Source of the DNA: Halobellus limi
GTDB lineage: Archaea; Halobacteriota; Halobacteria; Halobacteriales; Haloferacaceae
Assembly (NCBI RefSeq): GCF_004799685.1
Contig: NZ_CP031311.1
Span: forward strand, 1,674,001 to 1,738,000
Reading direction: 5' to 3'
DNA: 64,000 nucleotides
The notes under the pieces are model-generated. The model saw only the letters and a list, made by a program, of their open reading frames with translations, ran no database searches and had not been told where the DNA came from. Made by a program: the position numbers and the translations under genes. Shown in pieces: positions 34,501-42,671 of the stretch (within the stretch, counting starts at the first letter, position 1; each line of letters starts with the position of its first letter).

Positions 34501-35370
34501 TGGGAACGATTCTCCGGACGAACCACTGAGATGCAACGCCTCTACCCCGGGGCGGATGTCACGGCCCGGATGCAATCAACGGTCGGTGGCAGCGAGGTTC
34601 CCGATGAGTCCGAAATCCGGGGGTTGCTGGACGACGCCCAGAGCCACCGACAACGAGTTGTCGAAGCACAGTACGAGCGCATCACGGGCGAGACGCCGTC
34701 GAAGGACACCCCCGAGGAGATCGTCTCGAGTCTCGTGACGTGGCTCTACGCTCACGATGGGAGCAACAAGGAGACTGCTGACCGTGTCTCCGTCGAGTTT
34801 AGCGCCGTGACCATCGACGACCTCTACGAACTCTTCGAGACTGCATGGGACGGTGGAGATTTCTCGGAGGGTGATCTCGTAGACCCGGCCGTAATTCAGG
34901 AGACGAAGCGCTATGCCGATGCGCGTCGACTCCTCGAGAGCACCGACCACGGGAAGAGTCTGTGGTCGCAACTGCGTGGGGCATCGCGACGGCTTGAGGA
35001 GGGGTATTCCAACCATCCGACGACTCAGCAGATTGAGGAGACGCTCGCTGAGTCAAAGCCACCGAGCGTTAACAAGGTAGAGAGACTCCTTGACGAAGCC
35101 CAGAACCCATTCGAGATTGAGGAGCGATTAGCAGATCTCGCTGAGGAACTTCAAGCGGAATACCCCGAGCACGAGACTACTGCTGCGGTCAAGGCTGTAG
35201 TCGAAGGTGGTGAACTTCCCGATGAAGAACAGGCGGGCGATCTGATTGAAGAGGCAGAAGAATTGCTTAGAGGCGGTGATGACCAGCTTCACCGCGTCCG
35301 TGAAATGATTGATGAACTTGAGGAAGGAGATATAGTCTTAGTAGAATCTGCGGGCGATAATACGAATTAA
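31516..35370 (+). CDS. Second BrxC/PglY-type ATPase
   Basis: A 1284-residue AAA+ protein. Walker A SATFGSGKTHLLKLI (about 68-82) and Walker B LLLGLDEVALFIGDG (about 258-272) are clear; IGTGQYPIERIHGEF follows as sensor region. The C-terminal third has several related helical units with ARxLLEST or AKALFQQDDEG-type openings, each followed by LW(S/E)(Q/R)L/F-type sequence (near residues 985 and 1140), which look like internal duplications. It is coupled to brxB by overlap. Two BrxC/PglY ATPases are expected in type 5 BREX. The last 100 codons are visibly more AT-rich than the rest, next to the antisense insertion downstream. Confidence 0.88.
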   Translation: MSDTRIHDIFQQSPTRELEEVQKVNARERAQNDVREFYETESARHVLTTLGALVDKYPHEDPRFLYISATFGSGKTHLLKLIGFAADSESEFADFGEELANRWPGFQSLRQSIADSHVDRLKPVFLNLLNRDASQEPPLPYLIYESIGRELGYPTDPNWLLEWAWQLDMNHGDCWEQLQELEYAEETFDEVYDERAMLRSWLYEAVPTLDDSPYTSPDEVKASIDEAEVEVDPDEFDPSELVERIEEAQDALSTPDTETELLLGLDEVALFIGDGRHRYREFQETMEALTKLGVGPNPPIIGTGQYPIERIHGEFEDSDVTQQPWYGAQEPLEGADTEIIVRKRWLQKDSAGSTAVESALAKLPDLSLESYSDIVGADPNSVESYPFREYDLALLRRVIQQLMPRGRVTEEEYVQGRALLILVRSLFTRFEWGEKSVGAVVTWDELFDLLVDETTYVPLWVQEMVDNKLVPSADGDEDAFSVRVAKALYLLNQVRSDVPSTPANLARLMVDATDASLETVHEEVETALTELVEDRKVLTETNDRGDEEYLLVSEEQEDILTRAKRRAGELPSHRIGAKLATYLQDGSELLLADSSRHDVNFEGERQVPLRFAYSILDPIERAPTPEFDAIRVRLVADRPDTVAEQVEEWQSTNEGRDGGEHVLVAVDVPESTVERLRDVMGMQEVLTKENETHPDLEADHRDEQRALESTVREHLSDADVYTPTGSTKGRYEDVFEQIVVEQVQAVFGQSRYVLTNGIRQVEAAKQMAQFFRGVDEWPLSGEDAITLGVDTERRELVDGWCRDFLDEYENQKSLRGEDLLAQTTQRGGTYRGTPHESISALLITLATADEIALRRDDDYVTDPEAIGRAVRNKTDITDVQIRFESLGGTDPDQIRRVVETVTGESPSGTDPDEWLAELSDWVTGNSVLVKLVFRGVGREFGNGASLTELENAIEPALGGDELDTEDFSTEEIETQADRFARAKALFQQDDEGQTLWERFSGRTTEMQRLYPGADVTARMQSTVGGSEVPDESEIRGLLDDAQSHRQRVVEAQYERITGETPSKDTPEEIVSSLVTWLYAHDGSNKETADRVSVEFSAVTIDDLYELFETAWDGGDFSEGDLVDPAVIQETKRYADARRLLESTDHGKSLWSQLRGASRRLEEGYSNHPTTQQIEETLAESKPPSVNKVERLLDEAQNPFEIEERLADLAEELQAEYPEHETTAAVKAVVEGGELPDEEQAGDLIEEAEELLRGGDDQLHRVREMIDELEEGDIVLVESAGDNTN

Positions 35371-35399
35371 TCGCGGTTCGACCTACAAACTACGTCCGT

Positions 35400-37001
35400 T
35401 TACACCTCCTCGAATATGTCCTCTATTGTAATCTTGAGGTCAGAAAATTCGTCATCCAGACCTTCTTCATACATGCATTCAGCTATCTCTCGCGCATTCT
35501 GTACCTTCCCGTCGCCATAATTACATTCCTGTTTTAACATCGCCTCCGCGTCATCATAGTGTCCAATATCGATGGTGTCATCGACCGACAAGACCTCCTG
35601 AATCGCATCTGGGTGGAAATAATTCTCAATCTCTCGTCTGTCGAGTAGCCAGCAATCTAAATCGATTCGCTCGGATTCGTCTTTCAGTATTCGAGATTGT
35701 TCTCCCAGCTCACCCCCTTCGGTCTCTCTATCACTGTCAATGAGGATGCCTGAGTTCCGATTGATCTGTTTCATGTTTTCCAATTGGTGTTGGAGGTTTC
35801 CACCGCCGGCAGGCTGGATTGTCACGTTGAGGCTACGCCAATCCTCGAATTCGTTGTGGCAAATCACTTCAACTACGGTGGCATCAGAGGCTCCCTCCGT
35901 ATACAGCACGTAATCGCTCTGGAGAATGTCGCTGTTCTTTGCCCCGATGGCCTCTATGGCCTCAAATCCGTCGTCGTTGACGACTTTGAACTCCGCTTCC
36001 CCACCATCATTCGAGGCGACGATGAGGCTTCCATTTTGGTGGCTGTTTATGAGTGACTGTGAGTGAGTCGTGATGATGACTTGGTTCCCTTGCTCTGAAA
36101 TGTCGCGGAGTGTCTTCCCCATCTCCCTGACTGCACTAGGGTGGAGCGAATTTTCTGGCTCTTCGTACAGAACAGAATATCCATCACCGTATTGAGAGTC
36201 AGCGTACGATTTCATCATCGAGAGGATGAACTGATTGCCGACCCCTGACCCGCGCTCAGATAACGACATCCACTCCCCGAGATTATCGTCCTTGACTTTG
36301 ATGTCGGGCGAAATTGATTTCGAGAGATCGACTTCACCGATATCTATTTTCACGTTGTTGATATGGGGATGTTGGCTAGAAATCACCGTGTTGAGAGCGA
36401 TCTTGATGTCCTCAGACTGTTCTTCTAACTCCTCACGGATTTCTCGCTTCTTCTCATCGAGCGTGTCGCTACTAAACACAGGAGACATGAGTCTCGTTAG
36501 CCATGAATCGCGGGTCAGCGAAGTCTCACTGTTATAATCGCGCTCCGCAAGAACGGTAACCGTCTCGGGAAGTTGGTCTTGAATGTACTCTCGCGAGTCT
36601 GATTTACTCAACTCCTCACCGTCAACCTCCACAGCACCGGCATCAAGCTCCTCACTATTGATGTACACCGCGCTAGGAGTCCTTCCCCCCGCGGACTCGT
36701 GCCGAACCGTTATCGCGAATTCATCATCCTCGAGGTACTCTTCTGTCAAATCCTCTTTCAGAGTCTCAGAAATTCCATCGAATTCGCAGTGAAGAGTTAT
36801 CGTGTTACTCACATCGTGTTTATGAAACCCTGATTCGGATGGTGTATCGAAATTCAGTAGTAGGTCGATAGCCTCCAGCAAAGACGACTTACCTACGTCA
36901 TTCTTTCCGATAACGACGTTGTAGGCCCCGAAATCGATCTGGGCTTGCTTAATCGCCTTGTAGTTCCTGATTGTGAACGAGGCGATGTTCATATCAGTCA
37001 T
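35400..37001 (-). CDS. OLD-like ABC ATPase with TOPRIM domain, antisense in BREX
   Basis: Start ATG 37001 (MTDMNIASFTIRNYKAIKQA) by fit to the family's first strand; 533 residues. Walker A VIGKNDVGKSSLLEA (about 31-45), signature SERGSGVGNQFILSMM (about 255), Walker B YSVLYEEPENSLHP (about 280) and TTHSQSLI form an ABC-type ATPase. The C-terminal TOPRIM has LYTEGASDATVVEV (about 365), ILIDSDRE (about 418) and RREIENYF. OLD-family nucleases cut DNA and act in phage defence (retron-associated, Gabija GajA, P2 OLD). It sits on the opposite strand between brxC2 and pglX, 29 bp from the former and 124 bp from the latter, so it breaks the operon and probably has its own regulation. Confidence 0.88.
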   Translation of the reverse strand: MTDMNIASFTIRNYKAIKQAQIDFGAYNVVIGKNDVGKSSLLEAIDLLLNFDTPSESGFHKHDVSNTITLHCEFDGISETLKEDLTEEYLEDDEFAITVRHESAGGRTPSAVYINSEELDAGAVEVDGEELSKSDSREYIQDQLPETVTVLAERDYNSETSLTRDSWLTRLMSPVFSSDTLDEKKREIREELEEQSEDIKIALNTVISSQHPHINNVKIDIGEVDLSKSISPDIKVKDDNLGEWMSLSERGSGVGNQFILSMMKSYADSQYGDGYSVLYEEPENSLHPSAVREMGKTLRDISEQGNQVIITTHSQSLINSHQNGSLIVASNDGGEAEFKVVNDDGFEAIEAIGAKNSDILQSDYVLYTEGASDATVVEVICHNEFEDWRSLNVTIQPAGGGNLQHQLENMKQINRNSGILIDSDRETEGGELGEQSRILKDESERIDLDCWLLDRREIENYFHPDAIQEVLSVDDTIDIGHYDDAEAMLKQECNYGDGKVQNAREIAECMYEEGLDDEFSDLKITIEDIFEEV

Positions 37002-37125
37002 ATCTCTGAATCTAACCCGACTCTTATGTAAATGTCCGGAGAGACGGCCAAGCAATCTCACCACTAGGATATGGACAATCTTCAAGACACATCCACGGTT
37101 CTGAAGAAATATCGCTGACACTCAT

Positions 37126-40100
37126 ATGGACGGGAATTCTGCTGCACCTCGGAAGGCACAACTCGACAAGGAAGAGCGTGAGCATCTCGAGGACATCGTC
37201 ACCGAGATGCGTGACCGGGTGGAGGCAAACGTCCGCTATCAACTCGAAGAGTGCGATCTCGAAGTTCGCCCGGACGACGACGCGTCTCTAAGCGACGAAG
37301 AGGAAGATCTCGTTGAGGCGATCGAACTCGAAGCGGTCGACGGCAACGAGTGGGCGGACGGCTACGAGCAGTACATCACGGGCGTCGGGTACACCATCGT
37401 CAACCGGCTGGCCGCACTCCGGTGCATGGAGGTGCGGGACTTCGTCGACGAGGAGGTCACCGTGTTCCGCGAGGACGGACTCACGCCAGCCGCCGACCGG
37501 CTGGTCAACGAGGAGTTTATGCTCGAGGAAGAGGCTGTCCTCGAAGCCTACCGGAACGCGTGCGAGGACCTCGCCGAGGAAATCGAGATTCTCTTCGACC
37601 GCTCGACGGCCTACAGTCTGATCGATCCCGACGACGACACCTACGAGGACCTCTGTGAGATGCTCGACGAGGTGCCCGACGAGGTCTGGCGAGCCGACGA
37701 CGTGCTGGGCTGGGTCTACGAATACTACAACGTCAAGCTCCTCGACGATCTCCGGCGGAAGGGCGACCGCGAGGGGCTGGAGCCTGAGGACGTGCCAGCG
37801 GCGAACCAGTTCTACACGCCTCACTGGGTCGTCCGGATGCTCACCGACAACTCGCTCGGGAAGCTCTATCTCGAAGACACGGGCGAGTTGAGTGAGACCG
37901 TCGAGGCACAGGAGTCGCTCACGCCCGACGAGCGCAAGAACCGGCCGCTCTCCCCTGACGAGTCACCCGACATCGCGGACTTCTGTACCTACCTCGTACC
38001 CTCGGAGGAGGAGGGCGAGCCGCCGGCGTTCGACGGCCCCCGGGACATCCGCGTCATCGACCCGGCCTGTGGGAGCGGCCACTTCCTGCTGTACGCGTTC
38101 GACGTGCTGGAGCGCATCTACCGGGCCGAGACCGACCTCGACCACGCCGAGATTCCCCGGAAGATCCTGCGGAACAACCTCTACGGCGTCGACCTCGACA
38201 TGCGAGCCTGCCAGCTCGCCGCGTTCAACCTCTATCTGAAGGGCCGAACGCGTGCCGAGGCAGAGGGGGCCAGCGGCTTCGACATGCCGGAGGTCGGCAT
38301 CGTCTGTGCCGACGCGAAGGTGGCTGACATCGAGGGCGTCGAGGAGGTGTTCGACGAGGTGGCCGACGGGAAGTCCGACGTGGAGGATGCCCTCCGGCGT
38401 ATCCTCGACGCGTTCGAAGAAGTTCACGGGCTCGGGAGTCTGCTCGACGTGCGCGGGACGCTCGGTGATCTGTTCGAGGACGACAGCGAGCAGTCCGGGG
38501 TTCAGATCACGCTCGGTGACGACCCGCGCGAGGATCACACGCTCGGGCAGATTCTACACAGTCTGCGTGATGCAGTCGACCAGCACCGGGAGGAGGACTC
38601 GTTCTTGGCGCAGGACTTGCGGAGCTTCGTCCGCCTGTTGGACGTGCTGGCGCAGGACTACGATGTGGCGCTGATGAACCCGCCATATGGATCGAAGAAC
38701 CGAATGCCAGACATCGTTCAAAAATATGTGAAAAATCACTATGAATATTACCAAGAATATTATATAAATTTCTTCGAAGTCTGCGATCGAGTCACTAAGA
38801 ATGAAGGTAGAATCGGAATGTTAGTTCCTCGCTCTTTTATGTTCAAGGGTAGCTATCAAGATTTCCGGTCGGATTTTGTCGGTAATCGTGGAAGTTTTGA
38901 CTTCTTGGCAGAGTTCGGGATTGGTGTACTTGATAATGCCACCGTCCGGACGGTGGGTACAGTCGTGCGGTCAGGTGTTGATCAGGATGCTTCTGGAACA
39001 TTTCTGCGGCTACATGACCTCTCCAGTGCGGAAAAAGAAGCTGCTTTTATCAATATAATATCTTCTGAAAAATCTGAAATAAATCGACTCTTTGAGATAG
39101 AGTTAGAAGAGTTTGCGAAGATACCCCGGACACCGATTTGTTACTATACGCCATCTCCCGTACGGAGTCTATATAATACTGACAATTATCTCGATGCAGA
39201 ACACGCTGGTGCCGATGGCAGTTCCGAATTTAACGCGGTTCCGGGCCTTCAAACATCAGACGATGACCGGTTCACAAGGAAGCACTGGGAAACTTCAGAT
39301 TCAGATGCATTCTCTCCGATCGCAAAGGGTGGCGAAAATGCGTGGATAATGCCACAAATCACAGACACTGTAGAGTGGGAGAATAATGGAAGGCAATTAA
39401 GAAGATCTAGTAAATCAATTCGGACTCGGAATGAGGAATTCTACGGGAAAGAGGGGCTGACATGGACATTTATTAAGGAGACAGGTAGGAGATTCGGGTA
39501 TTTCCCCGGTGGCCTATTTAGTCACACCGGCTTCATGCTGTTTCCATGGGGAGATAATTCCCTATGGCAAACGATGTCCATCCTGAATTCCGATCTATAT
39601 CACAACTTGTTCCTCTCTCAGACAACCGAACGTCACTGGAATTCTGGAGAGATTGGAGCCGTTCCTTGGATAGATGAACTTGAAGAGCTGGATATATTAG
39701 AGGAACTTGCCAAAAGACAATATGAGGTTAAGTTAGAAGAGCGGATTCATAAGCCAGTCAGCCCTTACTATATAGCGCCTTCTCTCTATCCAGATGGCTC
39801 AATCGGACAATTTCGATATAATCATCCTCATCCGGAAATCATCCAAGAGGAACTCGATATTGAACCAGAGCTACCAGATCAAACCAACTCGATCAGACGC
39901 GCTGCGAGAGAAAGCGAAAAACGGCGGTTAGAAAGGAAGAAACAACTTGAGAAAATACATCTCGATATAAATAGAGAAATTTACACTGATATTGATTTAT
40001 CCGAGGCCACACAGGAAGCACTGGAACAGGAAATTTTCCTCCGAACATCAGAAAATCCCGAAGACCGCGAAGTCCCCGACCCCGAGTCCGTTCCCGAAGT

Positions 40101-41445
40101 CCCCGACAACCTCGACGAGCAGGTCAAAGACCTCGTCCACCACTTCGCGATGGAGGCCGTCCGCGAGGAGTCGGACGGCATCATCCCGCTCGAAGGCACG
40201 GAAGAACAGGCCGATATGCTCGACCGCATCGTCGAGCGGTTCGAGGACGCGTACGGCGAGCACGCCGAAGACCGCCTCGTCGAGGTCGACGATATTCTCG
40301 GGGCCGAGTCCGCCGCCGACGAGGCGTACCCCAACCTCCGGTCGTTCATCGAGGACGAACTCTTCGCCTACCACGTCGACACGATGGAGAATACGCCCAT
40401 CGTCTGGAAGATCAGCACAGCGCGGCTCCTCGCCGATGCGAAGGGCGAGGGCTTCGCGTGCTTCGTCGACTACCACTCGCTCGACGCCAGCCTCTTCGAC
40501 CGCCTGAGTAACCAGTACCTCGAACCGCGGAAGGCCGAACTCCGCGAGCGCCGGTCGGCGGCGAACCAGCGCCGGAACGACGAGTCACTGTCCTCCACGG
40601 AGCGAGCCGACGCCACGGACGAGTTCGAGTTCTGCGGTAGTGCGCTCGAACAGATCGCCGAATTCGAGGAAGTGATGCAGGAACTCGGGAGCACGACCGA
40701 GCGGGACTTCGACGATGACGACCGCGAACGCGTCGACGCACTCGCTCCGAAGGTGGCCGCCTTCCGTGAGGAGACTGCGAAGCGCATCGAGACGATGGCG
40801 GCACTCCGGGAGCAGAAGGGCGAGGAGTGGTTCGAAGACACGTTCTCCCCCAGCTTCTGGGAGAAGGTCGAGGAGTGGCGCGACGAGTGGCTGGACGCGC
40901 TCGACGAGCTGGAACACGCCTGCGGGGAGTACGCCAAGCCGACGGACGAGCCCGTGGAGGCGCACCTCGCTGACCTCTTCGACTACTTCAACTGGCGGCT
41001 CAAGGGCTCGGATCACTACTCCAGCACGGGCATCCTCTTCATGACCTACTACTTCGACAGTGCGGGTGCCGAACTTCTCGACGAGGACGGCGAGCCGTTC
41101 GACACGCTGACCGAGGACGAGCGGATGCTCGCCTCGCTGGCGACCGGGCTGGAGGACGCGTCCATCGTCGACGAGGAGTACCTCGAAGAGATTGCGGACG
41201 ATGAGGATGTCGACGGCGTTGGCGACCTCCCACCGCTAGCGGAGTTCAAGGCACTGGCCGAAGAGATCGACGACGGCTGCCAGACCGTCTACAAGCGCAT
41301 CCCCTCGGACTGGAGCGACCGGGCACTCTCGGAGGTGACGACCGCTGGCTACCAGCCGAATCACAAGCACGGAGTCGCAATCAACATCACGCCGCTGGCG
41401 GAGCAGAGTGTCGTCCCCGAAATCGTCGAGGACAAAGTCCTATAG
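37126..41445 (+). CDS. pglX: PglX adenine-specific DNA methyltransferase
   Basis: A 1439-residue BREX methyltransferase. Motif I VIDPACGSGHFLLYAF (about 311-326) binds S-adenosylmethionine; motif IV ALMNPPYGSKN (about 514-524) is the N6-adenine active site. An N-terminal helical domain (1-220), a linker with NQFYTPHWVVRMLT, the catalytic domain, then the target-recognition region (about 525-980) and a C-terminal helical domain complete the usual plan. PglX marks host DNA at non-palindromic sites. The TRD segment is strongly AT-rich compared with both ends (see 38690-40060). The promoter must lie in the 124-bp gap shared with the divergent OLD-like gene, or transcription reads through it. Confidence 0.92.
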   Translation: MDGNSAAPRKAQLDKEEREHLEDIVTEMRDRVEANVRYQLEECDLEVRPDDDASLSDEEEDLVEAIELEAVDGNEWADGYEQYITGVGYTIVNRLAALRCMEVRDFVDEEVTVFREDGLTPAADRLVNEEFMLEEEAVLEAYRNACEDLAEEIEILFDRSTAYSLIDPDDDTYEDLCEMLDEVPDEVWRADDVLGWVYEYYNVKLLDDLRRKGDREGLEPEDVPAANQFYTPHWVVRMLTDNSLGKLYLEDTGELSETVEAQESLTPDERKNRPLSPDESPDIADFCTYLVPSEEEGEPPAFDGPRDIRVIDPACGSGHFLLYAFDVLERIYRAETDLDHAEIPRKILRNNLYGVDLDMRACQLAAFNLYLKGRTRAEAEGASGFDMPEVGIVCADAKVADIEGVEEVFDEVADGKSDVEDALRRILDAFEEVHGLGSLLDVRGTLGDLFEDDSEQSGVQITLGDDPREDHTLGQILHSLRDAVDQHREEDSFLAQDLRSFVRLLDVLAQDYDVALMNPPYGSKNRMPDIVQKYVKNHYEYYQEYYINFFEVCDRVTKNEGRIGMLVPRSFMFKGSYQDFRSDFVGNRGSFDFLAEFGIGVLDNATVRTVGTVVRSGVDQDASGTFLRLHDLSSAEKEAAFINIISSEKSEINRLFEIELEEFAKIPRTPICYYTPSPVRSLYNTDNYLDAEHAGADGSSEFNAVPGLQTSDDDRFTRKHWETSDSDAFSPIAKGGENAWIMPQITDTVEWENNGRQLRRSSKSIRTRNEEFYGKEGLTWTFIKETGRRFGYFPGGLFSHTGFMLFPWGDNSLWQTMSILNSDLYHNLFLSQTTERHWNSGEIGAVPWIDELEELDILEELAKRQYEVKLEERIHKPVSPYYIAPSLYPDGSIGQFRYNHPHPEIIQEELDIEPELPDQTNSIRRAARESEKRRLERKKQLEKIHLDINREIYTDIDLSEATQEALEQEIFLRTSENPEDREVPDPESVPEVPDNLDEQVKDLVHHFAMEAVREESDGIIPLEGTEEQADMLDRIVERFEDAYGEHAEDRLVEVDDILGAESAADEAYPNLRSFIEDELFAYHVDTMENTPIVWKISTARLLADAKGEGFACFVDYHSLDASLFDRLSNQYLEPRKAELRERRSAANQRRNDESLSSTERADATDEFEFCGSALEQIAEFEEVMQELGSTTERDFDDDDRERVDALAPKVAAFREETAKRIETMAALREQKGEEWFEDTFSPSFWEKVEEWRDEWLDALDELEHACGEYAKPTDEPVEAHLADLFDYFNWRLKGSDHYSSTGILFMTYYFDSAGAELLDEDGEPFDTLTEDERMLASLATGLEDASIVDEEYLEEIADDEDVDGVGDLPPLAEFKALAEEIDDGCQTVYKRIPSDWSDRALSEVTTAGYQPNHKHGVAINITPLAEQSVVPEIVEDKVL
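38690..40060 (+). other. AT-rich central segment of pglX (exchanged TRD)
   Basis: Base composition changes abruptly within the gene. By hand count the 60 bases 38641-38700 contain 35 G/C, 38701-38760 only 18, and 40081-40140 38. Codon use changes at the same points (ATA, AAA, TTA and AAT become common). The segment begins just after the catalytic NPPYG and covers the region that reads the target sequence, so it looks imported by recombination from a different source. Edges are approximate. Confidence 0.75.
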
Positions 41446-41524
41446 ATTCGTATTCCGCTAATCACTCTGGAGACGGGGGTAGTTTGGGGTGTTCGTTCAC
41501 CTTCTCTGGCTGGTTATCCACCGG

Positions 41525-42439
41525 TCAACCGACAACGTTCAGCATCTCGTCGATCATTCTCTTTCCAGACTCGTTGAGATTGACCGTCTCGAAGACGGTT
41601 TCCACCGGGAGATACGTGATATCCTCTGGGACATCATCGGGCTTGGAGTCTTCCGGTGCAAACATCAGTACCTCAGAACTCTCGCCGGTGTATTCGGCGA
41701 GACTATCCAGCTTCCCTGTAACGTCGTCCTCGCTCCCCATCGTCACTTCACCCCAGATTCTGCGGTTCTCGACCAAACCGGATATGTCGACATCGGCAGT
41801 TTGGCCCCCCACCGTCCGAATCGTCCGATAGTCCCCATTCACGACGCGAAGGTACTCCTCACACAAGACCTCGACCTCGTCGGATCGTAGCGAGTAGACC
41901 GACCGCTTCTTTTTCTCTCCGTTGACGATTCTTCGCAGGTGTTCTTCGACGTTCCACCAGTTGATAATGGAGGCCGAAGGGGGTCTCACCGAGTTGTCAA
42001 AGAGAATGGGGTAGTCCTCTCTCGGAACAATCTTGACATCGTCAAGCTGGAGGGCTTTGAAGATTTTAAAGTCCTCCTCGGCCGGCTCATCGATGCTCTG
42101 ACCGGGGCTTACCTCCTTCTCTTCAACGAATTCACCTTCATCGAAATACAGCAGTTTGATATTGGAATCAGCGGGGACAACGCCTACCAGCATCTCGGAC
42201 GTGATGATTCTCCGGTATGAGGATCCTACGATTCGCCCCTCACTCGCGAATTCGTTTAGATACTGAATCTCGTTCGAACCGGAATCGTAGTCATCCGGGT
42301 CTGCACTCGCGTTATCCCCCCAGTGGAGCGCGATAAGATGGTTGTCCCAGAGATATTCTGCGACCGGCTCGTTGATTCCACCCTTGTGGCGCGCGAACCC
42401 TGTCCCGTATTCCTCGTACATGCATTCACAGATCATCAT
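41525..42439 (-). CDS. Orphan nuclease-like protein, antisense in BREX
   Basis: I start at ATG 42439 (MMICECMYEEYGTGFARHKG); the in-frame extension to 42574 reads through the probable promoter region of pglZ. About 304 residues. The C-terminal 110 residues suggest a restriction-endonuclease-like fold: SDEVEVLCEEYLRVVNGDYR, then TVGGQTADVDISGLVENRR and IWGEVTMGSEDDVTGKLDSL, i.e. D-x-D in one strand and E-x-T in the next instead of ExK. The N-terminal part is unknown. It is on the opposite strand between pglX (79 bp) and pglZ, and is probably a cargo gene of the BREX locus. Activity is uncertain because the lysine is missing. Confidence 0.65.
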   Translation of the reverse strand: MMICECMYEEYGTGFARHKGGINEPVAEYLWDNHLIALHWGDNASADPDDYDSGSNEIQYLNEFASEGRIVGSSYRRIITSEMLVGVVPADSNIKLLYFDEGEFVEEKEVSPGQSIDEPAEEDFKIFKALQLDDVKIVPREDYPILFDNSVRPPSASIINWWNVEEHLRRIVNGEKKKRSVYSLRSDEVEVLCEEYLRVVNGDYRTIRTVGGQTADVDISGLVENRRIWGEVTMGSEDDVTGKLDSLAEYTGESSEVLMFAPEDSKPDDVPEDITYLPVETVFETVNLNESGKRMIDEMLNVVG

Positions 42440-42671
42440 ATCACATGATAAATGCAAGTGCGAAATTGAGAGAAAATCTATCCGATAGCTCCGATCGAAA
42501 TCGATCGACGGTTCCTTGGGTACAAACACGGGAACCGTTCGAGAAACCTGCCCGACCGGCTCAGTGGAGCCCAATATTTAGTGTGCCAGACACAGAACCT
42601 TGGCTCAGATTCCCCTGATTTCTCCATCACACGTATGACGGTTGAATCAGTAACTTAGCAAAACTCTCAGC

